A stretch of DNA of 10,971 nt from Cephalothrix spiralis (Eukaryota; Nemertea; Palaeonemertea; Archinemertea; Cephalotrichidae), in the NCBI GenBank assembly GCA_032353305.1, contig JAUCNG010386370.1, positions 1 through 10,971 of the forward strand, read 5' to 3'. The position numbers were made by a program, and so were the translations under genes. Of this stretch, positions 6,201 to 10,971 are shown piece after piece (positions within the stretch are counted from its first letter, which is position 1; each line of letters starts with the position of its first letter). The notes beneath the pieces are model-generated. The model did no database searches and had not been told where the DNA came from. It worked only from the letters and a program-made list of their open reading frames with translations.

Positions 6201-7952
6201 TATTCTAATTAACGCAAACGAAAGTCGTAAAACGTTTGTCAAACATAAATATGCATCTTCAGTATCGTTCAGCGATTAATTCCTCGGCATTATAAAGTAT
6301 AATGACGTAAACATTTTTTCGCGTAAAAGGCCTAAAATTTAACGTAAAACATTTTCTCTCTCTCACGTAAAACGTATAAAAGACCCAAAGTATAACGTAA
6401 AGCGTTTTTCCTTTAAATTCTATCCGTAAAAGGGCCTAAATCTATAGCGTAATACGTAAAACAGACCTCCCCAATATGACCCTCCTGGATATATATATTT
6501 CTTTTTAATGGAAAATGGAGAATCACCAATATTTGACAAACATGTACCATAAACAGTAATGTTGGACTATTTAGGAATGAACAACAAACAAAACTTTTGA
6601 AAACCGATGATGATAATAATTATGCTTTTATTTAATACCCAAAGCCCTTGTAATATGCTCGGTTCTGTTTTCCATTCAAACTTCATATTAGTTATAAATC
6701 TATACTAACTTTTATATACAACGTTTTTCTTTTTTGTAATTGTTTTACCAACAACATATTCGCCGATAGGGAGCGCAATTTTGGTATGACAGCAAGTTAA
6801 GCGCAATCGGGGGCGGCAGAATAAGTTGGCTGCCAGCGATACGCAAAAGTGGCCTGCTTGTAACGCGCTCCGTCGCCAAAGATAACATAGAGGGCCGCCA
6901 AATTTCAGCTGGAAAATGTTAACTGGGATGTGTCTGTACCCAGTTAACATTTTCTAGCAGTAAATTAGCGGCAATTGGGCAACGGTGGCAGAATCTGGCG
7001 GGTTTCGCGCGATCCCCACACGATTAGCAGTAATTGGGCGGATTTTGAGCGATGTTCGCTTCGTTGGCGGTAATTGGTTGGCAGAATTAGTGGGCCGCCA
7101 GCGATTCGCTCAAGCAGCCCGCCGGCAACAATCGCTGACGAGCCGCTTGCGGGGTCGCAGAGATGAAACCGCTTGTAGCGCGCTACGTCGCCAAAGATTA
7201 CATAGAGGGGCACCGAATTTTAACTGGATATGATCTGACTCGCAAATTAAAAAATAAAATCGCTTCTCTCTGACTACCTACAACCGAAACTACTGAAGAC
7301 TGACATTTTTGATCAGAAATGCTTTCTGACAGCCAAAACGTAATTTTTATTATCTCTACTGATTTGTGTTTTGATTTATTTAGGTGATATCTTTGGAACA
7401 TTACCATGGCTACATCGTTGGACGATGCGCCCTCTTTTCCAATCTATGCCAAGTTCCGCATTCTTACTTCCGTATTCCCCCACTTGGGATCCTACGGATA
7501 TATTACTCGAGACACCAACCAAAAATTACACTACCAGAGATTACAAAGCGTTCTTCGAGGCCATTGGCTTCAAGGATGGTTTTCAAATGCGGGAATCTAC
7601 CAAAAGCTTTATGACATTTGCTGACCCTGGCGTCAAGTCGTATTGTTATTATGGGAAAATAACGGGGAAAACACCTGAAAGGTTAATTTATAAACCCATA
7701 AATAAAACGGGGAATTGTGATATTTTCGACCAAAAACCAGAAATCAAAATGGGAGATGGAGACAACACCGTAAATATCCGGAGCTTGGAATTATGCAAAA
7801 ATTGGAAAAATTCAGAACACAAGGTATTCCCAGGGGTTGATCATGGCGGTATGATTAGAGATAAAGTAGTTATAGACCAAGTTGTTAAAATTATAGAGGA
7901 GATTTCTGCACCACTAAAGCTAACTGATAAGGTAAAAAACATTGTAGGCTAA
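207..7952 (+). CDS. PLA2G15: LCAT/PLA2G15-family phospholipase/acyltransferase, membrane-anchored, 8 coding exons
   Basis: Seen: join(207..225,1072..1488,2150..2191,2782..2923,3816..3943,4813..4914,5673..5897,7384..7952) gives 1644 nt, 547 residues and a TAA stop with no frame break. Every intron is GT-AG, all phase 1 except intron 4 (phase 2). Known family motifs in order: PIVLVPG (156-162), lid cysteines C179/C201, GAPFDFRKGP (274-283), nucleophile Ser314 in AHSYG, PYAG (345-348), MLASGD (355-360), NYTTRDY (406-412), GDGDNTVN (482-489, probable acid D485) and His512 in VDH. C446/C496 match the second family disulfide. N-glycosylation sequons: N215, N304, N406, N465. Family role: an alpha/beta-hydrolase that removes an acyl chain from phospholipid and passes it to water or a lipid alcohol. 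Inferred: the N-terminal tail (1-119) is cytosolic, 120-145 spans the membrane, and the catalytic domain is lumenal or extracellular. Whether this is the PLA2G15 orthologue or a membrane-bound paralogue is open. Confidence 0.93.
704..1030. mobile_element. MITE family A, copy 1 (complete, intron 1)
   Basis: Terminal inverted repeats pair gagggccctgatgggg (702-717) with ccccatctgggccctc (1015-1030). The octamer TCGAATGA occurs directly on both sides (696-703 and 1031-1038). An 8-bp duplication is typical of hAT transposons; because GA of the left octamer also starts the TIR, the true duplication could be 6 bp. The core is a degenerate tandem array of G-rich units such as aacgggatcgggata and ggagacgggaaat. 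No coding capacity. The right end is 41 bp before exon 2. Confidence 0.82.
1072..1488 (+). CDS. PLA2G15: Coding exon 2: proline-rich cytosolic tail and transmembrane anchor
   Basis: Residues 7-146. The acceptor is a pyrimidine-rich tract ending ttttag at 1071; the donor is gtgagtaag at 1489. Two similar proline-rich blocks occur: SFVPPPRP (25-32) and SFPPPPE (44-50). They are followed by acidic and Ser/Thr/Pro-rich sequence with no predicted fold. A strongly basic stretch (104-119, KAKRLREEKKKRKKNK) comes just before a hydrophobic segment (120-145) rich in Cys, Leu, Phe and Gly, including a GAGIGIG run. By the positive-inside rule this is a type II signal-anchor, leaving the rest of the protein lumenal or extracellular. 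No signal-peptidase site is evident. Known PLA2G15 and LCAT proteins use a cleaved signal peptide here instead. Confidence 0.88.
1489..2149 (+). other. Intron 2
   Basis: AT-rich intron with gtgagt donor and ttttttcag acceptor. Apart from the inverted repeats at 1885-1952, I see no ORF, no repeat shared with the rest of the window and no regulatory site I can support. Confidence 0.6.
1885..1952. repeat. Two adjacent imperfect inverted repeats in intron 2
   Basis: tgcagtgt (1885-1892) pairs perfectly with acactgca (1899-1906) across a 6-nt loop. Next to it, 1903-1924 (ending ggaactcggg) pairs imperfectly with 1931-1952 (starting ccctcgttcc) across ctaaaa; I count 15 of 22 positions paired. This looks like a small mobile element end or a degraded foldback; the family is not recognised. 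Confidence 0.45.
2150..2191 (+). CDS. PLA2G15: Coding exon 3: 42-nt small exon, linker into the lipase domain
   Basis: Residues 146-159 plus the first base of 160: GYLSQPPNTVPIVL. The acceptor is a T-rich tract ending ttttttcag at 2149; the donor is gtaagt at 2192. The exon is a multiple of three and phase 1 on both sides, so skipping it would keep the frame while removing the linker and the first beta-strand of the hydrolase. PIVL joins VPG from exon 4 to make the family's conserved first strand, which is strong support for the splice. Confidence 0.88.
2365..2527 (-). mobile_element. MITE family A, copy 2 (inverted, one end only, intron 3)
   Basis: Read on the minus strand this matches copy 1 from its left end: TIR caagggcccagatgggg, then acgggatcgggata-type units, ttcgggaaatgg, aaattaaacgacagc, and aaatggaataataacg. 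Copy 1 has three ggagacgggaaat-like units where this copy has one, so internal unit number differs between copies. The second TIR is not visible, so the element is truncated or diverged near 2365. Confidence 0.72.
2782..2923 (+). CDS. PLA2G15: Coding exon 4: oxyanion-hole region and lid loop
   Basis: Residues 160-206 plus two bases of Arg207. It begins VPGLGASQMQ, aligned without gaps to VPGDLGNQLE of human PLA2G15 (recalled). The acidic residue after VPG is Leu163 here. C179 and C201 fit the lid disulfide of the family, enclosing KWKSIWVGLEYL, which resembles the human lid sequence. It ends NCLVDNLR, the counterpart of human DCWIDNIR. Acceptor: tttttcag at 2781. Donor: gtaaat at 2924, weaker than the others. 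Phase 2 exit. Confidence 0.92.
2966..3192. mobile_element. Foldback MITE, intron 4 (227 bp)
   Basis: The terminal inverted repeat pairs taatagtctttgacttcag (2966-2984) and the following accgtgcgttggagaaatc with the complement of gatttctccaccgcacggt and ctgaagtcaaaaattatta (3155-3192), with only a few mismatches. The pairing continues loosely inward (aatctaatccg on both arms) to a perfect inner hairpin, ttacttacctatt / aataggtaagtaa near 3058-3094. No clear target-site duplication, no ORF. Confidence 0.75.
3194..3409. mobile_element. Possible mariner-like transposon end, intron 4
   Basis: tactgaggggcgttcaataagtaatg at about 3194-3219 resembles, from memory, termini of mariner elements (GGGCGTTCAATAAGTAATG). 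The sequence after it has no ORF. A perfect 14-bp palindrome, acctacatgtaggt, sits at 3276-3289. No second terminus is visible in the window, so this would be a solo end or a degraded remnant. Confidence 0.4.
3410..3590. mobile_element. MITE family B, copy 1 (intron 4)
   Basis: The left end ttgttggtttaccgaca (3410-3426) pairs with the right end tgtccgtaaaccaagcaa (3573-3590). The core alternates T-runs with GC-rich GTCG/GACG words. A conserved ttaaaaaa follows the right TIR, as in the other two copies. Confidence 0.72.
3591..3815 (+). other. Intron 4, 3' part
   Basis: AT-rich, no shared repeat. gggacacactgtata (3781-3795) looks like the terminal sequence of some DNA transposons (TACAGGGTGTCCC type), but no partner end is present nearby. 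An open frame here (to 3796) has no recognisable protein and runs out of the family B element. Confidence 0.3.
3816..3943 (+). CDS. PLA2G15: Coding exon 5: core of the hydrolase domain
   Basis: Residues 208-249 plus one base of Phe250. LEYDAATNTTKDPKGIVR matches the family's RLVYN-x-T ... PDGVDVR segment; the sequon at N215 sits where human PLA2G15 also has one. PFGKPDSVRWLD (228-239) matches the GFGKTFSLEFLD segment. Acceptor tatag at 3815 has a T-rich but short tract; donor gtaagt at 3944. Confidence 0.92.
4171..4656. mobile_element. MITE family A, copy 3, split by a nested MITE (intron 5)
   Basis: The right part (about 4584-4656) has aaatgggatcgggata, aaacgggatcgggatagagaccct and ccccccactgggccttcgg, matching the right end of copy 1. 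The left part (about 4171-4227: gtgggggctaaatgggaaccgggata) resembles the left end. The CTTGGTTTACGG-family element (4231-4471) lies between them. The right part is clear. The left part is weak, so a single interrupted copy is an inference. Confidence 0.55.
4231..4471. mobile_element. MITE family B, copy 2 (intron 5)
   Basis: Perfect terminal repeat cttggtttacggac (4231-4244) and gtccgtaaaccaag (4458-4471), flanked by TAA on both sides (4228-4230 and 4472-4474). A 3-bp TAA duplication is typical of PIF/Harbinger elements. The core is runs of A/T with taccgccgccg words in alternating orientation. It appears to sit inside a family A element. Confidence 0.8.
4813..4914 (+). CDS. PLA2G15: Coding exon 6: GAPFDFRKGP segment
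   Basis: Residues 250-283 plus one base of Asp284. FTIYNNMIDKISEM corresponds to the family's YFHTMVESLV helix, and NIFGAPFDFRKGP to the signature GAPYDWRRAP, with Trp changed to Phe279. Acceptor: ttgcag at 4812. Donor: gtattt at 4915, a weak donor confirmed by the exact frame and family match across the junction (RKGP|DE). Confidence 0.9.
4915..5672 (+). other. Intron 6
   Basis: Mostly unique AT-rich sequence with no MITE termini that I can pair. The pyrimidine tract before exon 7 by chance encodes MLFLLILFSSSIYS in frame with exon 7, which mimics a signal peptide. I do not treat it as a start site. Confidence 0.5.
5673..5897 (+). CDS. PLA2G15: Coding exon 7: catalytic serine exon
   Basis: Residues 284-358 plus one base of Gly359. 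VILIAHSYGAVLM (308-320) is the nucleophile elbow, with Ser314 in GxSxG-like AHSYG. The mammalian proteins have AHSMG or AHSLG here. SLAGPYAGSMKTVRMLASGD matches human SLGAPWGGVAKTLRVLASGD. Sequon at N304. The acceptor follows a long pyrimidine tract (ttcttcctctatctattcag), and the donor is gtaagt at 5898. Confidence 0.95.
5939..6483. mobile_element. MITE family C with CGTAAA repeat core (intron 7)
   Basis: Terminal repeat agggtcatattgg (5939-5951) pairs perfectly with ccaatatgaccct (6471-6483). Flanking octamers are ggtggata (5931-5938) and cctggata (6484-6491), matching at six of eight positions, as expected of an old 8-bp hAT-type duplication. The interior has many degenerate units built on (a)atccgtaaaa(t/a)ggcc, spaced irregularly about 15-30 bp apart and nearly all in one orientation. 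No ORF. Confidence 0.75.
6750..7235. repeat. GC-rich island of diverged repeats, intron 7
   Basis: Clearly GC-richer than its surroundings. The stretch at 6815-6918 (ggcagaataag ... gctggaaaatg) recurs diverged at 7080-7232 (ggcagaattag ... actggatatg). The best-kept part is gcttgtarcgcgctmcgtcgccaaagatwacatagagg (6856-6893 and 7170-7207). The second unit has about 45 extra bases (near 7125-7169). The motif cagtaattgggcgg/ggcggtaattgg is repeated several times between them. It is probably a transposon remnant. Both strands stay open over 80 codons here, but nothing in the translations is recognisable. Confidence 0.65.
6913..6953. repeat. Perfect 15-bp hairpin in the GC-rich island
   Basis: aaaatgttaactggg (6913-6927) and cccagttaacatttt (6939-6953) are exact reverse complements around an 11-nt loop; pairing extends outward with one mismatch (gctgg/ctagc). 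It sits directly after the first repeat unit, so it may mark an element junction. Confidence 0.8.
7384..7952 (+). CDS. PLA2G15: Coding exon 8: acyl-binding region, catalytic Asp and His, stop
   Basis: Residues 359-547 and the TAA at 7950-7952. FLLPYSPTWDPTDILLETPT (385-404) and NYTTRDYKAFFEAIGF (406-421) follow the human PLA2G15 order closely. GVKSYCYYGKITGKTPE (442-458) holds C446, the usual partner of C496 in LELCKNW. GDGDNTVN (482-489) carries the acid and GVDHGGM (509-515) the catalytic His512. The C-terminus ends soon after the last helix, like PLA2G15 and unlike LCAT with its proline-rich tail. Acceptor: tatttag at 7383. Confidence 0.95.
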
Positions 7953-7959
7953 GTGGTTT

Positions 7960-7965
7960 ATTAAA
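7960..7965 (+). promoter_or_regulatory. Candidate polyadenylation signal ATTAAA
   Basis: ATTAAA, the commonest variant signal, begins 8 nt past the stop codon. Its use would give a very short 3' UTR. A canonical AATAAA at 8403-8408, at the right edge of the family B element, is the alternative. Confidence 0.3.
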
Positions 7966-7972
7966 AAAAATC

Positions 7973-8011
7973 TGTATATATACATAGGCCCCTACGGCCT
8001 ACGTTGTATAA
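7973..8011. repeat. Imperfect hairpin just after the stop codon
   Basis: taggcc cctac ggccta forms a 6-bp stem with a 5-nt loop near 7984-8000, and flanking TATA-rich arms extend it loosely. It would lie in the 3' UTR. A role is not shown. Confidence 0.3.
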
Positions 8012-8018
8012 TGTTAAA

Positions 8019-8403
8019 TTGCTTGGTTTACGGACCCCGCCGTTGAAAAATGGAAATACATGTAATAAAAAAAAAATACCGCCAAAGGAATTTTCAGCCG
8101 TCGAATGAAAAAAAACCCGTCGTGGTTGAAAAAACGGACTCCGTTTGGTTTTTCGGACAGCGTTTGAAAAAATTCGACGGTATGAAGATTTTATTTGGAA
8201 CAGAATTCAACATTTCATCATGAAAATAGGTCAATTATACTTCCGAATTCACATTTATTTTGCCGCCGACGAGATTTTTGATATTTATTTTAATTTTACC
8301 GAGTAATTTTTTTTTTACCCCCGACGAGATTTTTTGGAAAAGTCTTTAACATTTTTATATATATTTTATTCTTTTTGACCGCCGCCGGCAGCAAACCAAG
8401 CAA
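8019..8403. mobile_element. MITE family B, copy 3 (3' flank)
   Basis: Left end ttgcttggtttacggac (8019-8035); right end ggcagcaaaccaagcaa (8387-8403). The core has the same T-run and GCCGCCG/CGACG composition as copies 1 and 2. It is the longest copy. It begins 66 bp after the stop codon, so it may be transcribed as part of the 3' UTR. Confidence 0.75.
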
Positions 8404-8408
8404 ATAAA
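8403..8408 (+). promoter_or_regulatory. Candidate polyadenylation signal AATAAA at a MITE edge
   Basis: The first canonical AATAAA on the coding strand after the stop that I found. It overlaps the right border of family B copy 3; its use would give a 3' UTR of about 480 nt made mostly of the element. Confidence 0.3.
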
Positions 8409-10328
8409 AAAATCCTAATGTAAATACGTTTTAATAGAGGCATGCCAATTTCGGTAATACAATGTATATTGTAATATATGTATATAATGAAAAAGTAATT
8501 TATTTTCTAAGTCACGTGTTTACAAATTAGAGAATTGTCTATTTCTTATGTTAAAGGCAGGCATACAGGATATGTTTATAAAAAAAAAATAATGTTTACA
8601 TTTTTATATTAAAATTTTTGTTTACAATGATATTATTCTTTTTTAATCCACATTCAATATTTAATATTAGCAATGTTACCAGATCTTACCATTAACCATT
8701 GATATTAGTTAGAGATCACATATTTCACCAGGTCGTTATTCGATACAATTTTCCCAAGACTCTGGTCATTCGTAACTTTCCTCATCCGTAGATTTCGTTG
8801 AGACATGCTAGGCCTACCTTTTAGATCTTTCTTTTGTCTGTTATCGGTTGGGCCCTAAAAGTTTTTCCGCTTTTTAAAAGGCTGTAGTTTCAAAATTTCT
8901 AATGATATTGACCTGGTATTCGGAATGCAGTAGGATAATCATTTTTTGCTAAAGTTATATTTTTACAGGGCCCGCGGAAGCAATTATCGATTGAGGGGGC
9001 TAATCGAACAATTGTTATAAGCGCCAGAGGTAGATATTTTTGAAATTTGCACCTACCCTTTCCTGAACGCGTTACGCCACCGAGCTTCATGGGCCCTTTT
9101 CAATTAATATTGGGAATTGCGCTATATTCTGGCTGCTGTTTACAAGGTTGTATCATCAAAAATCTGTGCGATAATGAATTTAGATTCTGCATGTAGTAAA
9201 AGAATGGTACTCTTAATAGTGTGCTCAAGTTTCATTTTTTTATCATTTATAGTTTTTAATTTATTTTACTGTGCGCAAAATGGGTGTATAACGGAATATC
9301 ATAGAATGACGTTAACAACTTTCGTGTGAATCATTGCCCGTTATTTAAAAAACCGTCGTTTGGAAAAATGGAAAAGATTTCGGTTTGAAATCGCTTAGAC
9401 TGATGTTTTTGTTCAGTGGCATAAATTTCATCACTGTATGTCAACGGAATGTATTATACGATAGTAAAACTAAATTACGCATTAACAGATCTGAAGTGAA
9501 TATCATTTCAGGCCCGTATCCACCACAGCTTATTTTCGTAAAACATGTGATAATAATTCGTGTGGTAAATATAGCAGTTTATATCGTCAGTAGTTTTGAA
9601 ACAACAGCATTTTAAACAGAGGGGAATTTTAAGGGCCCACCCGATTAAATAATTTATCGACACAAATGTGTTGCGGATTGCCGCAGAGTATTTCTGTTCA
9701 TTATCAGTAAGAACATAATTTCACCTACTGAATAAGTACTGATTTATTCTACAACGGTACTTTAAGTATAGATAGAGCCTATCTAAACATTGATTACCTT
9801 TATCTTAATTATCCCTAAAACCATTTTAAACATATTACCCTAAATGTCATAGGTTTCATATTGTATTGATGTACCTTATATTTAAGTTAAAGGAAACATT
9901 TCAATAATTACTCGTTTTCAACAGTTTCCTGTTCTTAAGGGTACAAAGTTTACTTATAGAACACTAAACAAAATAAATTGAAAGTAAAATTGGGAAAAGC
10001 GCCACTAAAGTGCTTGAACTTAAAAGATGTTCAACCTTTTCATTCATTTCGATTCATTTGGCTTAATTGAGGTATATCGTGCGATATAGACATATTAGAA
10101 AATAGGGTATAGATTTTCCTGGTCTAGTGCATATACTCGTTAAATTAAGTTTAGTTTTGACTTATGCAGTATCATCTTCATGGGTTGTTTTTTTGCTTAC
10201 AAAGGATAGTCTCTAAAAGGATTGTGAGGTGAGAAGTTATTTGGCTTGATAATCTTTTTTTGTTATAATTTGACCATAATCTTAAATTTATTTTTTATAA
10301 TTTTCATAAACATGATACGAAAATCATA
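8404..10328. other. Intergenic 3' flank without recognisable gene
   Basis: AT-rich. Two short frames at 9117-9329 and 9385-9615 (+) are hydrophobic, AT-driven and match no family I know. Besides the possible element at 8966-9097 I find no repeat shared with the rest of the window. Confidence 0.5.
8966..9097. mobile_element. Possible small MITE, 3' flank
   Basis: cagggcccgcggaagc at the left and gcttcatgggcccttt at the right form an imperfect terminal inverted repeat. The interior has scattered GC-rich words in an AT-rich setting. No convincing target-site duplication. Confidence 0.3.
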
Positions 10329-10743
10329 TGGGTCATTCCAGCGTTAACATCGTCCGATAAAATCGCAGTATTATTGCGTTCTCCCTTAAATATCTCCGGA
10401 AGTCCATCATTTTTCAGATCTTAGAAATAGACTTAAACTAGATTAGTTGACGATGAAAAGAAATTGAGTAAAACGCCGTGCGACTTGTTGTCTCTGAGCT
10501 GTAGAGAGCTCAAAAACGTTAACATCGTTCAAAACTTCGGACGATGTTAACGACTTTTCTGATCGCTACAGCGCGGTTATTACAAGGCGCAGGGCGTTTT
10601 ACTCAATGCTTATTCATCGTTAACTAATCTAGTTTACAGTCTATTTCTCAAATCAGAAAAAAGTGATTTACTTCCGGAGATATTTAAGGGAGAACGCAAA
10701 AAACTGCGAAATGATCGGACGATGTTAACGCTGGAATGCCCCA
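10329..10743. mobile_element. 415-bp palindromic MITE with TA flanks
   Basis: The two halves are near-complete reverse complements: tgggtcattccagcgttaac at the left and gttaacgctggaatgcccca at the right, continuing through ctcccttaaatatctccgga, actagattagtt and gagtaaaacgcc to the centre. TA dinucleotides border both ends (10327-10328, 10744-10745), as for Tc1/mariner-type insertions. The word cgttaacatcgtccg stands at each end (10342-10356, 10716-10730) and, in near-identical form, on both sides of the centre (10517-10530, 10538-10552). No ORF. Confidence 0.85.
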
Positions 10744-10971
10744 TATTCCTAAACCGAAAAGTATATACCGTCATTATGTCCTACAAGTAGAATGTATAAG
10801 AAAACACTTCAGAACAAGATATCTTTATTTTCAATAAAATTCGGCTTTTCTAAAAATTAATCAATAGATTTAGAGAGAGATGCAGGATTTACCGTTTCAG
10901 ATCTAGGCAATAAATGATAATAAATAATTTTTATAATCCATTCCGTGACATACTTTATTGAAATTTACGTC
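10744..10971. other. AT-rich flank, nothing recognised
   Basis: No ORF, repeat or regulatory site that I can support. Confidence 0.4.

Noticed and set aside
5955-6470. CRISPR-like array of CGTAAA repeats
   Set aside because: Units are short, degenerate and irregularly spaced, with no constant repeat length or unique spacers, and they lie in an animal intron between transposon-type inverted ends.
6705-7233. Overlapping ORFs on both strands in the GC-rich island
   Set aside because: Open frames on both strands reflect base composition and repeats. No recognisable domain, and the repeat units are diverged by indels that do not preserve a frame.
7384-7624. Two + strand ORFs in the other frames of exon 8
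   Set aside because: They are shadows of the 569-nt exon whose main frame matches the LCAT/PLA2G15 family to its end.
8899-9090. Minus-strand 63-residue ORF
   Set aside because: It overlaps the possible GGGCCC-ended element and has no recognisable domain.

Overview
The window is animal nuclear DNA. It holds one complete multi-exon gene on the + strand (coding parts between 207 and 7952), with GT-AG introns that are AT-rich and full of short non-autonomous DNA transposons (MITEs). The base composition and MITE load would suit a marine invertebrate such as a mollusc, but nothing in the sequence fixes the species. There are no bacterial operons, ribosome binding sites, tRNAs, rRNAs or CRISPR arrays.

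The gene encodes a protein of the lecithin:cholesterol acyltransferase / lysosomal phospholipase A2 (LCAT / PLA2G15) family. Eight coding exons (207-225, 1072-1488, 2150-2191, 2782-2923, 3816-3943, 4813-4914, 5673-5897, 7384-7952) join without a frame break into 1644 nt, or 547 residues plus stop. The lipase part (about residues 155-547) keeps the nucleophile Ser314 (AHSYG), an acid in GDGDNTVN (probably Asp485) and His512. Two things differ from the textbook enzyme. There is no cleavable signal peptide: the protein starts with a proline-rich, acidic tail of about 100 residues, then a strongly basic stretch and a single hydrophobic segment, which predicts a type II membrane protein. The acidic residue that follows VPG in the human lysosomal enzyme is also replaced by Leu.

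Introns by region: intron 1 carries a 327-bp MITE with 8-bp flanking duplications and internal GGGATCGGGATA-type degenerate repeats. Intron 2 has small inverted repeats. Intron 3 has a truncated, inverted copy of the intron 1 MITE. Intron 4 has a 227-bp foldback, a possible mariner-like end, and a copy of a second MITE family (TIR CTTGGTTTACGGAC, GCCGCC-rich core). Intron 5 has another copy of that second family, apparently nested inside a third copy of the first. Intron 6 looks unique. Intron 7 has a third MITE family full of CGTAAA repeats, plus a GC-rich island of diverged repeats with a perfect 15-bp hairpin.

The 3' flank (7953-10971) has no convincing gene. It holds a third copy of the CTTGGTTTACGG family about 65 bp past the stop codon, a possible small element near 8966-9097, and a 415-bp near-perfect palindromic element with TA flanks at 10329-10743. 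I did not find a new multi-gene system. The most interesting points are the membrane-anchored acyltransferase with altered active-site surroundings and the set of unnamed MITE families with repeat-filled cores.
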